This document shows, piece by piece, positions 8,702 to 17,578 of a stretch of DNA of 64,000 nucleotides. The notes under the pieces are model-generated. The model saw nothing but the letters and a program-made list of their open reading frames with translations. It did no database searches and had not been told where the DNA came from. Each line of letters opens with the position of its first letter. Position 1 is the first letter of the stretch. The position numbers and the translations under genes were made by a program. The stretch comes from JBBKWH01 sp037968855 (GTDB lineage: Bacteria > Pseudomonadota > Gammaproteobacteria > Pseudomonadales > Moraxellaceae). The stretch spans positions 1 through 64,000 of the forward strand of contig JBBKWH010000076.1 of NCBI GenBank assembly GCA_037968855.1. Direction: 5' to 3'.

Positions 8702-10186
8702 ATGCAAGCCCCACCGTTGTTGATCAAGGCGCATCGCTGGCTTGGCCTCGTCATGAGTATTGCATTGTTGGTGTGGGCCATGACGGGGGTGCTCTACTCG
8801 CTTAAGCCTGCTATTCAACCACAGCCCATCAAACATGCAGCACCACCACAAACACTCGACTTGCGTACGGCTATTGCATTGCCAACCCTGCTGGCGGATC
8901 AAGGCTGGCGCTCGGTTCAGCAAGCCTCTGCGGTTCAGCTTGACCCAACACTCACAGCCTATCGGGTCAAATTAATCGGCAATCCGATTGCACGTTATTA
9001 CAACGTAATGACAGGGCAATACATTGTGGCTGGAGAGTCACTAGATGCCCAACGTTTGGCCTTGTGGTATAGCGGCCAAGGTGTTGACCAACTGACCCAA
9101 ACTCAGATCATCACCACGTTTAGCGATGACTACCCTGCGCGTCATCGGGTGCTACCCGTCTGGCAAATCAGCTTTGCCGATGGCCTACGTGCCTATGTTG
9201 ATCCGTCACAATCACGATTGATCAGCCTATCCAATGATCAACAAATGTGGCTGACACGACTGTTTCGGATTGGCCATACATGGTCGCTAGGTCAGATCGA
9301 CTGGCCGGAAAAAAAGCCCATCATGGCAGGCTATTTGATTGGCATGATGCTGCTGGCGATTGGGGGAATCATCTTGTGGATGTTGGGTCGTCAAACCAAT
9401 ACGTCCTTCATAGAACCAGTCTCTATGGCACGGCGCTGGCATCGACGCCTAGGCAGTCTATTGGCTGTTTTGCTATTGTTTTGGGCAGCAAGTGGTTTGT
9501 TTCATTTGCTCCGATCAGCCAGCCCTCAGTTGATCAAGCCCAGTGTCTTTTTGGTCAGTCATCTGTCTGGCGCGGCGTGGCAACAGGCCGTGTCGCAACC
9601 GATGGCGCGGATTGACTTGGTGTCTTTGCAATCATCTCAGCCTGATCAACAGACGCATACTGGACAGACAGCCGCTGCATGGCTCATTCGTCCAAGCACG
9701 GCTGCAACGGAACCAAAGCCAACCACGAGGGATCACAGCGTCTTATCGCAATGGCGAATGATTGATGCAAAACTTGGGCAACCTCTAGCCGATGGCTTAA
9801 GCCAACGGGTACAATATGTTGTAGGGTTATATACGAATCTCAAACCGACCCAAATCAGCAGCGTTGCTTTGCGACCATCGACTGAGATCAATGATCACTG
9901 GTACAGCACACAAATCGACCAACGTATACTAAAAATTGAAACACAAACCGATGATCATCTCACCCTTTATATAGACCCAATCAGCGGCATACTACTGGCC
10001 AAGCAAAACGATACCGACCGTTTGGAGGCACGGGTGTTTGCTGGATTGCATCAGTGGGTTGGATTACCGATTACACAACCACTCCGCCATGGTTTGATCG
10101 GAATAGCAAGTTTGCTGGTGGCACTGTTGGGCGCATTAGGCTTGATTCTGTGGGGCATGCGCCGTTACTCGCGCCAACCGCTATAA
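8702..10186 (+). CDS. PepSY-associated inner membrane protein
   Basis: A 494-residue membrane protein of the PepSY_TM type. Four hydrophobic segments are visible: about 13-33 (LGLVMSIALLVWAMTGVLYS), a second near residue 210-230 (GYLIGMMLLAIGGIILWMLG), a third near 250-270 (LGSLLAVLLLFWAASGLFH) and one at the C-terminus (LIGIASLLVALLGALGLILW). A large periplasmic part lies between the first pair and another between the last pair, ending with LYIDPISGILLAKQND, a typical PepSY strand-turn. Relatives are linked to siderophore or haem utilisation and to membrane redox proteins, but no specific function can be read. Two small paralogous membrane proteins follow on the same strand, 37 bp and about 520 bp downstream. 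Confidence 0.85.
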   Translation: MQAPPLLIKAHRWLGLVMSIALLVWAMTGVLYSLKPAIQPQPIKHAAPPQTLDLRTAIALPTLLADQGWRSVQQASAVQLDPTLTAYRVKLIGNPIARYYNVMTGQYIVAGESLDAQRLALWYSGQGVDQLTQTQIITTFSDDYPARHRVLPVWQISFADGLRAYVDPSQSRLISLSNDQQMWLTRLFRIGHTWSLGQIDWPEKKPIMAGYLIGMMLLAIGGIILWMLGRQTNTSFIEPVSMARRWHRRLGSLLAVLLLFWAASGLFHLLRSASPQLIKPSVFLVSHLSGAAWQQAVSQPMARIDLVSLQSSQPDQQTHTGQTAAAWLIRPSTAATEPKPTTRDHSVLSQWRMIDAKLGQPLADGLSQRVQYVVGLYTNLKPTQISSVALRPSTEINDHWYSTQIDQRILKIETQTDDHLTLYIDPISGILLAKQNDTDRLEARVFAGLHQWVGLPITQPLRHGLIGIASLLVALLGALGLILWGMRRYSRQPL

Positions 10187-10223
10187 CCACTACAGCGATA
10201 ACAACGTCAATCAGACTGAGCAT

Positions 10224-10526
10224 ATGATTATTATCCGTATTGTTTTGGCTTTGGCTTGTTGGATCACCGCCCTTATGTTGCTGATATCACTGTGGCTAAA
10301 CGGATTCGATTGGCGATATCTACTGGCTGCAATAACAGCATGGTTACTGGCTTATTTGCTTTGGCCGCGCCAAAAACACTCCTATCACAAGCGACATTAC
10401 AGTCGGGAAAACAGAATAAACGGATGGCATCTCATTGAGATGCTTGACATTATATCCTTGCTAATAGAATTACCAATTCGGGTAATTTTGGGACTTGTTC
10501 ACATTTTGGTGCATCTTTGGCACTGA
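10224..10526 (+). CDS. Small membrane protein, paralog of the next gene
   Basis: 100 residues, not assigned to a named family. Two hydrophobic segments occupy about 3-26 and 31-46, ending at a WPRQKH positive patch, then a basic histidine-rich linker (HSYHKRHYSREN) and a hydrophobic amphipathic tail with IEMLDIISLLIELPIRVI. It starts 37 bp after the PepSY gene, so it is likely in the same transcript. The protein at 10710-11048 has the same layout and shared positions (RI at 5-6, NG, LAY, WP[RK]Q, the IE.LDI...IE.P.R tail), so the two are duplicates. The positive-inside rule suggests both ends of the linker face the cytoplasm. Function unknown. Confidence 0.75.
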   Translation: MIIIRIVLALACWITALMLLISLWLNGFDWRYLLAAITAWLLAYLLWPRQKHSYHKRHYSRENRINGWHLIEMLDIISLLIELPIRVILGLVHILVHLWH

Positions 10527-10709
10527 TTCGGTTCACACTGGTCTAATAAAAGGTAACAAAACACAACAATGAGTAGTGGTTTAGCCCAATCTGGTGTATG
10601 AATAGAGAACGCATTACTCACGTTTTTTTAATGTTGCATGTATACGCCAAGTGAGTGATTGCTAATTTTTCTATACGCCTATTTTAATCTCAACGGTTTG
10701 AGGCCAGCC

Positions 10710-11048
10710 ATGTATGCGCTGCGAATTTTCGTTGCCAGCTTACTCTTATTGGTAGCACTTGTTATTGCAATGGACTGCATGATTAACGGTCGATCTGGCC
10801 TATTCATCTTGAGTGCCGCGTTAGCACTAACTTTGGCATATGCCTGTTGGCCCAAACAAGCTCGACTGCAACGCCGTCATCAAATTCGCCATGAGGCAGA
10901 AGACGACTGGATTGATGGCATCGATATTCTAGAGTTTTTGATTGAAGCGCCGTTTCGCTTAATTCGCTGGTTTAGCCGGAGTGTGTACCATTTTGTGACG
11001 CATCACCGTCTATTCTCCAATCATCACAGCAATCATACCCATCATTAA
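10710..11048 (+). CDS. Small membrane protein, paralog of the previous gene
   Basis: 112 residues from ATG 10710 (MYALRIFVAS), which has GAGG 7 bp upstream; the longer open frame from 10659 lacks such a site. Two hydrophobic segments (about 4-24 and 31-47), then WPKQARLQRRHQ, an acidic-basic linker and DGIDILEFLIEAPFRLIRW, followed by a histidine-rich end (HHRLFSNHHSNHTHH). It copies the layout of the protein at 10224-10526. The histidine-rich tail could bind metal, which is only a suggestion. A bidirectional terminator overlaps its stop codon. Separated from its paralog by 183 bp, enough for its own promoter. Confidence 0.75.
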   Translation: MYALRIFVASLLLLVALVIAMDCMINGRSGLFILSAALALTLAYACWPKQARLQRRHQIRHEAEDDWIDGIDILEFLIEAPFRLIRWFSRSVYHFVTHHRLFSNHHSNHTHH

Positions 11049-11073
11049 AAAACGGGCACTCGGCCCGTTTTTT
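11047..11073. terminator. Bidirectional terminator between the small membrane gene and rapA
   Basis: AAAAAACGGGC / GCCCGTTTTTT with a 5-nt loop (ACTCG). It begins at the stop codon of the plus-strand gene and is followed by rapA ending on the other strand at 11106. Confidence 0.92.
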
Positions 11074-11105
11074 GCTTTATCCATCGATCAAGATTGAATA
11101 ACCTC

Positions 11106-13922
11106 TTAACCTTTTTGCATTGCAACCATCACCCGAATCGCATCTGGCACCAAGGACAACTGCTCAAGCAACTGCAAGCCTTCAGTTTGTTGTGCTTGTA
11201 GCCGCTCGACTTCATCCGCACGAATGCTTGGGTTGTGCTCTTTGAGATACACCATCCGGTCAACTTCGTGCTGCAAACGATCTGCAAAACGTTTACGCGC
11301 CACGTCAGCAAAACCTTCAAGCTGGGTTTTGGCCAGTGCTTCAGCCTGCTTATAACGCGCCTCAATCACTTCGCGGCGCAGCTTGATCACTTGACGGGCA
11401 TTGTTCATATCCAACTGATGCACATACGGCTGCAACATGGCGGGATTGATCTTAGCCGACAAGTCTTGGCCTTTTTCGTTCAGCAATACACGAATCAACT
11501 GCTGCGGCAAACTAGCGGCTAAGTTCAGCACTTTGGGTGCAATCACTTCGACACGGAACCACATCTCGACCAAAATGCTGCCTTGTGGAATCGCCGCACT
11601 TTGCAAGATCGCAACATTGGTATTGCCAAACGATTGGGTATGCACCATTTCAAAGATACTTTGAATAAATGGATGCTCTAAGGTCAGATACTCGGCATCT
11701 TCGCGCGCCAAGGCTTGATCACGGCTAAAGGTGGCAGTGATGCCGTCTTCGTCCAAGATCAACCCTTCGACTTGCATTTGATCCGATGGGCGAATGATCA
11801 ACGTGCCGTCACTTTGCTCTTCGTAGTCGATATTCGTCGCCGACAAAAAGCGCGTGACAAAATCTGGTAGCGGATTGACATCATCTTGATCTTCCAGCGC
11901 CTTGACGATTCGGCCAGCAATCACCGGACGGCAGGAATTAAACTCAAGCAGACGATCACGACCAGACTGCAACTCGTCTTCTAGCGCCATACGCTCGTCG
12001 TTCACTTGATTGAGCAAGTCATCAAACTGCTCGCCCATATCACTGAGTAAGCCGTTTTTGAGTTCGACAATATGATTCTCTTGTAGGGTTTGCGCGGTTG
12101 GCGAGATATGACCAAAAATATCCAGCGCTTCGTTGTACCAACGGAACATCCGCTCTTGGGCGGTGTCCATTAAGTACGGCACATGAATCTGAATACGCTC
12201 GGTTTGGCCAATCCGATCCAGACGGCCAATCCGTTGCTCTAGCACGTCAGGGTTAGACGGTAGATCAAAAAGCACTAAGTCATGGGCAAACTGGAAGTTA
12301 CGGCCTTCGCTACCAATCTCGGAACACAGCAAAACTTGAGCGCCATAGCCTTCGTCGGCAAAGTACGCAGCGGCTTGGTCACGCTCAATCAAGCTCATAC
12401 CTTCATGGAACATGGCAGTACGTAAGCCACCATGAATCCGCAGCGCACTTTCGAGTGACTCCACCACTGGCCCACTACGGGCAATCAACAACACCTTACG
12501 ATGCTTTAGCTGAGTGCGTAGCGTCTCAATCAGCCACGGCACGCGTGGATCATTGGCCATCCATTCGCCATCGAGCTGTTGCTCTTCTGGCCACATCTGT
12601 TCGCGTAGTTTGCCGGTCATTGGCCATGTGGCGGGTGCAGGCAATGGCACAGCCATACAGTCTCGACCGGGAAAGCCCTGAATCGCCTCACGGGTATTGC
12701 GGAACAAAATTCGACCCGTACCATGCCGATCCAATAACTCGTTAATGGCACGATAGCGAGCTTCTGGCGTGTCTTCGACTGCATGGCCAATCAAGGCAGC
12801 AATCGCGGCATGATCGGCTTCGCCTAAGCGCTCATCCGACATCAAGACTTCGGCCACTTGCGCGGTGTGGGCGTATTCAGCTTCTTCTTGTAAGAAGTGA
12901 TCAAGCGTGTCAAAGCGTTGCGGATCAAGTAGACGTAGACGGGCAAAGTGACTGTCTACACCCAACTGCTCAGGTGTGGCGGTCAGCAACAATACGCCTG
13001 CGGTCTGGGCGGCAAACTGGGCGACCATGTCGTAGCGGTCATTACCGCCGGTGTCTTCGTGCCATGTCAGATGATGCGCTTCATCCACCACCAATAAATC
13101 AAAGCCGGCATCCAAGGCTTGCTGACGCAGATCGGCATGATCAAGCAACAAATCCACGCTGGCAATAATGCATTGCTCAGCAGCAAACGGATTGGCATCT
13201 TCGTCATGCTCACGCATGGCAGCGGTGCGGGTCAGATCAAACAAAGAGAAATTCAGGTTAAAACGGCGGCGCATCTCGATCATCCACTGATATTGCAGTG
13301 AATCTGGCACCAAGATCAAAATACGTTCGCTACGACCCGTCACCAATTGCTGGTGAATAATCAAACCGGCTTCGATGGTTTTGCCCAAACCCACTTCGTC
13401 GGCCAGCAACACACGCGGCGCTAAACGGCGGCCAACTTCGTGGGCAATATACAGTTGATGCGGAATCAAACCAACCCGTGGACCTAGCATGCCGCGTAGC
13501 GGACTGACCGCCATACGCGACTGCATCAATAAGGCTTCGATGCGCAGGTCATACCAGTCTTTGGACTCCAGCCGTGCCGCCAAAATCCGCTCGAGCGGAC
13601 GCGCCAACTGCAAGTGCGCGCCCAAGCGGGTTTCGGCCAGCATCTTACGCTGATCGCCATTGATGACGTGATAGCGCATCACCCCATGCTGGACTTCAAA
13701 AAACTCGACCTGCCACTCGTTGCCGTCTTGGTCCGTCAGCCAATCGCCAACCGCAAACACAATACGCGACAATGGCGCACTGGCCCGTGCGTAGACACGC
13801 GTTTCGTCACTTTTGGGAAAAAGAATACTAATGGTGCGTTCATCCACACCGACCAGCACACCTAAGCCTAGTTCCGACTCGGTATCTGACAGCCAGCGCT
13901 GCCCAATCGCAAATTCTTGCAT
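11106..13922 (-). CDS. rapA: RNA polymerase-associated ATPase RapA
   Basis: A 938-residue SWI2/SNF2 ATPase closely following the family: N-terminal FAIGQRWLSDTESELGLG, a Tudor-like pair of barrels, Walker A LLADEVGLGKT at about 173-183, the DEAH box LLVVDEAHHL, LLLTATPEQLG, and the helicase C motifs LLCSEIGSEGRNFQFAHDL and EQRIGRLDRIGQ. RapA binds RNA polymerase and helps it recycle after termination or stalling. Start taken at ATG 13922 (MQEFAIGQRW), which has AGGTGGG upstream; the frame extends 14 codons further but does not match the family. rluA is the next gene upstream on the same strand, the same pairing as in Escherichia coli. Confidence 0.97.
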   Translation of the reverse strand: MQEFAIGQRWLSDTESELGLGVLVGVDERTISILFPKSDETRVYARASAPLSRIVFAVGDWLTDQDGNEWQVEFFEVQHGVMRYHVINGDQRKMLAETRLGAHLQLARPLERILAARLESKDWYDLRIEALLMQSRMAVSPLRGMLGPRVGLIPHQLYIAHEVGRRLAPRVLLADEVGLGKTIEAGLIIHQQLVTGRSERILILVPDSLQYQWMIEMRRRFNLNFSLFDLTRTAAMREHDEDANPFAAEQCIIASVDLLLDHADLRQQALDAGFDLLVVDEAHHLTWHEDTGGNDRYDMVAQFAAQTAGVLLLTATPEQLGVDSHFARLRLLDPQRFDTLDHFLQEEAEYAHTAQVAEVLMSDERLGEADHAAIAALIGHAVEDTPEARYRAINELLDRHGTGRILFRNTREAIQGFPGRDCMAVPLPAPATWPMTGKLREQMWPEEQQLDGEWMANDPRVPWLIETLRTQLKHRKVLLIARSGPVVESLESALRIHGGLRTAMFHEGMSLIERDQAAAYFADEGYGAQVLLCSEIGSEGRNFQFAHDLVLFDLPSNPDVLEQRIGRLDRIGQTERIQIHVPYLMDTAQERMFRWYNEALDIFGHISPTAQTLQENHIVELKNGLLSDMGEQFDDLLNQVNDERMALEDELQSGRDRLLEFNSCRPVIAGRIVKALEDQDDVNPLPDFVTRFLSATNIDYEEQSDGTLIIRPSDQMQVEGLILDEDGITATFSRDQALAREDAEYLTLEHPFIQSIFEMVHTQSFGNTNVAILQSAAIPQGSILVEMWFRVEVIAPKVLNLAASLPQQLIRVLLNEKGQDLSAKINPAMLQPYVHQLDMNNARQVIKLRREVIEARYKQAEALAKTQLEGFADVARKRFADRLQHEVDRMVYLKEHNPSIRADEVERLQAQQTEGLQLLEQLSLVPDAIRVMVAMQKG

Positions 13923-14036
13923 GTACGTCCCACCTGATTGCCCATCGGCCCGCAAGGTTGCCAAAACTGGCCCGACCTTCCGGCGCGGCGTATTTTCGCA
14001 TATCCACTTGATGGATGTATCGAATCTAAAAAAAAA

Positions 14037-14690
14037 TCAGACCATTTGCCAAAAATCAGCGTCTTTTTGCCAGCTCATCCGCTCGCCACTGACCGGATGT
14101 GTCAACTCCAAACGTGCCGCATGCAAGGCTAGACGAGGCAAAGCCGCCAATCCCGCACCTTCGCTATACAACGGATCACCAATAATGGCATGACCAATAT
14201 GTTGCATATGCACGCGCAATTGGTGCGACCGCCCTGTCACCGGAAATAAGTTCATCGGCGTGACCACCTGCCCCGCCACCTCAATCGTTGGCAACGCCTG
14301 CCAATGGGTCAAGGCATGTTTGGGATGATCTAAATCGGCAACATGTAGCGGTGGTCGGGTCGGATCATAACGCACCGGCACATCGACACTGCCCGACCCC
14401 GTTAATGCACCCATCACCAGCGCTTGATACTGTTTGTCGGTCTGGCGTAGTTCAAACTGCTTAGACACTTGTCGCTGAGCCTCTGGCGTTAAAGCAAAGA
14501 CCATCACGCCCGAGGTATCGCGATCCAAACGATGGATTAATTTGACCGCCGGATTGGCCTGCTCTAAACGGGTGCGTAAGCAGTCAGTCAAATCGCCCTT
14601 ACCCGGTACACTGAGCAAACCCGACGGCTTATTGACCACCAACAATGCATCGTCCTGATAAATCAAAATGCTCGACAAAAAATCAGACAT
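14037..14690 (-). CDS. rluA: RluA-family 23S rRNA/tRNA pseudouridine synthase
   Basis: 217 residues from ATG 14690 (MSDFLSSILIYQDD), close to the 219 of E. coli RluA. It has the catalytic aspartate motif HRLDRDTSGVMVFALT, the N-terminal VNKPSGLLSVPGKG and the C-terminal PVTGRSHQLRVHMQHIGHAI. RluA makes pseudouridine at position 746 of 23S rRNA and 32 of some tRNAs. No S4 domain precedes the catalytic domain, as expected for RluA proper. It lies 114 bp upstream of rapA on the same strand, supporting the name. The longer open frame to 14762 adds a sequence with no family match. Confidence 0.92.
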   Translation of the reverse strand: MSDFLSSILIYQDDALLVVNKPSGLLSVPGKGDLTDCLRTRLEQANPAVKLIHRLDRDTSGVMVFALTPEAQRQVSKQFELRQTDKQYQALVMGALTGSGSVDVPVRYDPTRPPLHVADLDHPKHALTHWQALPTIEVAGQVVTPMNLFPVTGRSHQLRVHMQHIGHAIIGDPLYSEGAGLAALPRLALHAARLELTHPVSGERMSWQKDADFWQMV

Positions 14691-15055
14691 GACCCGCTTA
14701 ACCTTTACCAAACGACAAGCGGTGCAGTGTGCCAGAAAAAACCGATCAGATGCCATGCACACAGCACTATGCCAACTACATCACACTTTATCAGGAATAA
14801 AAATTCATCCTTAATGATTTTAAAAACGACAATTCATAAGGTTATTATCGTTCAGATTTTAAACCAATAGATAGCACACCACTTATCGGAAATTAATACC
14901 AACAAAAAACAACAAAAACACTGTTTTTTATCGTTTTTTAATTGAAATTTTATTCACTTGTTAATAATGAAAAACCACTCATCCAATTCGAATTGTCAAA
15001 CAAACAGACTCAATTAAACTCGCCAAACACCGATAAGACCTAGGATGGTTAAACA
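14691..15055. other. AT-rich divergent intergenic region between rluA and the lipase gene
   Basis: About 365 bp without a gene. The right two thirds (14810-15000) are strongly AT-rich with A and T runs, unlike the flanking genes, and must carry the lipase promoter. The lipase ribosome-binding site is AGGATG, about 9 bp before the ATG. No repeat or RNA gene was recognised. Confidence 0.6.
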
Positions 15056-16063
15056 ATGAAACAAACACTCTGTGCCCTGACTGCTGTCGCTGCCGCTTTG
15101 AGTTTTTCGACCACAGCGTCCGCCGCAAAATACTACAACTGCGCCAATACCAGCAGTAATACTGGCTGTACAGCAAGTAGTGATATTGGGGTCTCCTCAA
15201 CCTACGCCCGCACGGTTTATCCCATCGTGCTTGCCCACGGATTGGTCGGATTTACCAAGGTTGGTTCCATCGACTATTTCTATGGCGTACCAAAAGACCT
15301 GACCTCTCAAGGTAGCTTGGTTTACACCACTCTAACCTCCGCAGTAAACGGCTCTGCTGAAGTACGTGGCGAACAACTGTTGGCGCAAGTCAACAAAATC
15401 ATTGCCCTCAGTGGTAAATCTAAAGTCAACCTGATCGGTCATAGCCAAGGCGGCTTAGACTCTCGCTATGTGTTTGGTGTTGCACCAACCAAAGTCGCAT
15501 CAGTCACCACTGTGGGCACACCACACAAAGGCACACCTGTTGCTGACCTCGCCATTAAAATTGTCCAAGATGAGCCAACCGGCTTACTACAAAGCGCAGC
15601 AAATGCCTTGGCCAATGGCATCGGCCAATTGATTACCGGTGTATCGGGCGGTGGCAGTAGCAACCAAAGCTTGATGTCATCCCTCAACACCCTCAGTACC
15701 ACAGGTGCCGCAAGCTTTAATCAACGCTTCCCTACTGGCCTTCCAACTAGCTCGTGCGGCACTGGTGCGACCTCAAGCCAAAACGTTAAGTTTTACTCAT
15801 GGGGTGGTACAAGTCCGTTTACCAATATTTTAGATCCGATTGATGGCGCATTAACCGCAGCATCCGTGGCATTCTGGGGTGGGGCAAGTGACGGTGTGGT
15901 CGGTCGTTGCAGTAACCATTTTGGTCAAGTGATTCGTGATGACTACAACATGAACCATGGCGACCTCATCAACCAAGTGCTGGGCATTCATGCCATCTTT
16001 GAAACCGACCCACTTACTGTCTACCGTACACAAGCCAATCGTTTGAAAAACGCCAGCCTATAA
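15056..16063 (+). CDS. lipA: Secreted triacylglycerol lipase (foldase-dependent family I)
   Basis: A 335-residue secreted lipase. The signal peptide ends around residue 23 (FSTTASA before AKYYN). The alpha/beta-hydrolase core begins with YPIVLAHGLVGF (oxyanion region); the nucleophile is Ser130 in IGHSQGGLD; the later Asp lies in GGASDGVVGRC and the His in NMNHGDLINQVLG. It hydrolyses long-chain triglycerides outside the cell after type II secretion, as known for this family in Pseudomonas and Acinetobacter. Compared with the usual mature start just before YPIVLAHG, this protein has about 25 extra residues containing two cysteines (C29, C38). The dedicated foldase is the next gene, separated by 281 bp with a strong hairpin. 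Confidence 0.93.
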   Translation: MKQTLCALTAVAAALSFSTTASAAKYYNCANTSSNTGCTASSDIGVSSTYARTVYPIVLAHGLVGFTKVGSIDYFYGVPKDLTSQGSLVYTTLTSAVNGSAEVRGEQLLAQVNKIIALSGKSKVNLIGHSQGGLDSRYVFGVAPTKVASVTTVGTPHKGTPVADLAIKIVQDEPTGLLQSAANALANGIGQLITGVSGGGSSNQSLMSSLNTLSTTGAASFNQRFPTGLPTSSCGTGATSSQNVKFYSWGGTSPFTNILDPIDGALTAASVAFWGGASDGVVGRCSNHFGQVIRDDYNMNHGDLINQVLGIHAIFETDPLTVYRTQANRLKNASL

Positions 16064-16081
16064 TCCACAGCGTTCGTTTGC

Positions 16082-16109
16082 GACACGTCGAGCAATCGCT
16101 CGACGTGTC
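16082..16109 (+). repeat. Perfect hairpin between lipase and foldase genes
   Basis: GACACGTCGAGC-AATC-GCTCGACGTGTC: 12-bp perfect stem, 4-nt loop, 19 bp after the lipase stop. No T run follows, so it is either a processing or mRNA-stabilising hairpin or a partial attenuator allowing more lipase than foldase. Confidence 0.75.
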
Positions 16110-16344
16110 AGCATCTGCTTGACGATGACTTAAGTGAAAGTCAGCGACAAGCCATAAAAAAACGCGACCAGCCGCATGAATAAGATGACTGACAACGTCT
16201 CAATCACAGACAGTTGATCACATACCAACTGTGCTGCGGTATCTTGTCGATTGATCTGAGGTTTCAGCACAGCGTCATCTCAATGCAATCTCAACAGATC
16301 AATCAAATGTTGTCTGCAACACCAGCAAGGAGTGCTCAAGTAAA

Positions 16345-17403
16345 ATGAAAAAGACCATGCTCACGTTATGGCTCAGTATTACGCTTATCGTGATTGGACT
16401 CATTATCTGGCTAAAACCCCACAGCCAAACGAGCGACCCGCAAACCACTACAGACCACTCAAATCAGCCAATTGAAAAAACCGACGCTCGTCTGTCTGCC
16501 CCTACCGGAATGAACATCAGCACGACTCGCTCGACTCGATTTACCACTGGCCTAGAAGATCTTCCCGCATCATTAGTAGGGACAGATGTCGATGGTGAGA
16601 TTTTGATTGACGAAAATAAAAACCTCCACGTCACTCGTGGTCTACGCAATTTTTTTGATTATTTTTTATCAACAGTGGGTGAGGAATCGTTACAAACCAT
16701 TATTGAACGCGTCAAAGCTTATATTCGGCATCGCACCCCAGAGCCTGCACAAAGTCAAACCATTGCATTATTTGATCAATATATTGCCTATCGTGCGGCA
16801 CTTGGTCGCATCCCAGAAGCAGGCGGAAAATCAGCCGATCAAATTGATCTTGATGCGGTCATGCAACAAAAGGCTGCCGAGCAACAGTTAAGACAAAACT
16901 TTTTTGACAGTAAGACCATTTTGGCTTTTTTTGGCGATGACGATGCCTATGATCAATATACCTTGCAATCACTCAAAATCGCCCAAAACAGCCAACTCAG
17001 TGAAGCCGAAAAAGCCAAACAAACCGCTGACCTACTGCAACAAATGCCCGAAAGCCTCCGAGACAGCATACAAACCAGTATGCAATATCAGAACCTCGAT
17101 CAGCTCACATCACAGTGGAAAGCCCGTGGCGGTTCAGCTGCCGAGCTGCGTCAAATTCGCACAAATTTAGTCGGGCCAGAAGCCACCAATCGACTAGAAG
17201 CGCTCGATCAAGAAGACAACCAATGGCAAACTCGCGTCGATGCCTATCTCAAAGGCTATCGTCCGATTATCAACAACCCACAATGGAGTGTTGAACAAAA
17301 GCAACTGATGATCAACAGCTTACGCCGTCAGCAAGGCTTTAGTGACACCGAACAATTACGCTTGCCGGCATTTGAGCAAATGGCAACCACAGCCGCAAAG
17401 TAG
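16345..17403 (+). CDS. lifO: Lipase-specific foldase (steric chaperone)
   Basis: A 352-residue membrane-anchored chaperone. One N-terminal transmembrane segment (about 7-23, TLWLSITLIVIGLIIWL) is followed by a variable linker and the periplasmic folding domain. The Lif signature Rx1x2FDY(F/C)L(S/T)A is seen as RNFFDYFLST at 101-110, with ISLeucine-rich helices after it as expected for the headpiece-arm-headpiece fold. It holds the lipase in the periplasm and imposes its active fold before secretion. AAGGAG lies before the ATG at 16345. It follows the lipase on the same strand. The C-terminal part is rich in Gln and charged residues, typical of the helical arm. Confidence 0.93.
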   Translation: MKKTMLTLWLSITLIVIGLIIWLKPHSQTSDPQTTTDHSNQPIEKTDARLSAPTGMNISTTRSTRFTTGLEDLPASLVGTDVDGEILIDENKNLHVTRGLRNFFDYFLSTVGEESLQTIIERVKAYIRHRTPEPAQSQTIALFDQYIAYRAALGRIPEAGGKSADQIDLDAVMQQKAAEQQLRQNFFDSKTILAFFGDDDAYDQYTLQSLKIAQNSQLSEAEKAKQTADLLQQMPESLRDSIQTSMQYQNLDQLTSQWKARGGSAAELRQIRTNLVGPEATNRLEALDQEDNQWQTRVDAYLKGYRPIINNPQWSVEQKQLMINSLRRQQGFSDTEQLRLPAFEQMATTAAK

Positions 17404-17476
17404 CATTAAACGACTGATGACCTTGTGGCGGGCTACGGACGTTTTTTTGGTCATCTGGCCTACAATCACAATCACC

Positions 17477-17508
17477 CATCCATCCATCCATCCATCCATC
17501 CATCCATC
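17477..17508. repeat. Tetranucleotide repeat (CATC)8
   Basis: Eight uninterrupted copies of CATC (32 bp) lie about 75 bp after the foldase stop, in non-coding DNA between convergent genes. Such tracts change length by slippage, but no open frame or promoter crossing it was found. Confidence 0.95.
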
Positions 17509-17523
17509 TGAGCCTCAGACAAC

Positions 17524-17564
17524 AAAACACCCAAGACCATCTCACATGATCTTGGGTGTTTTTT
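17524..17564. terminator. Bidirectional terminator between foldase and acetyltransferase genes
   Basis: AAAACACCCAAGA / TCTTGGGTGTTTT with an inner CAT/ATG pair, and T runs on both strands. It serves the convergent genes ending at 17403 and 17579. Confidence 0.9.
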
Positions 17565-17578
17565 AAATCAAAAAATCA

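Noticed and set aside
17477..17508. Repeat tract considered as a CRISPR array
   Set aside because: The repeat unit is 4 bp without spacers; it is a simple sequence repeat.
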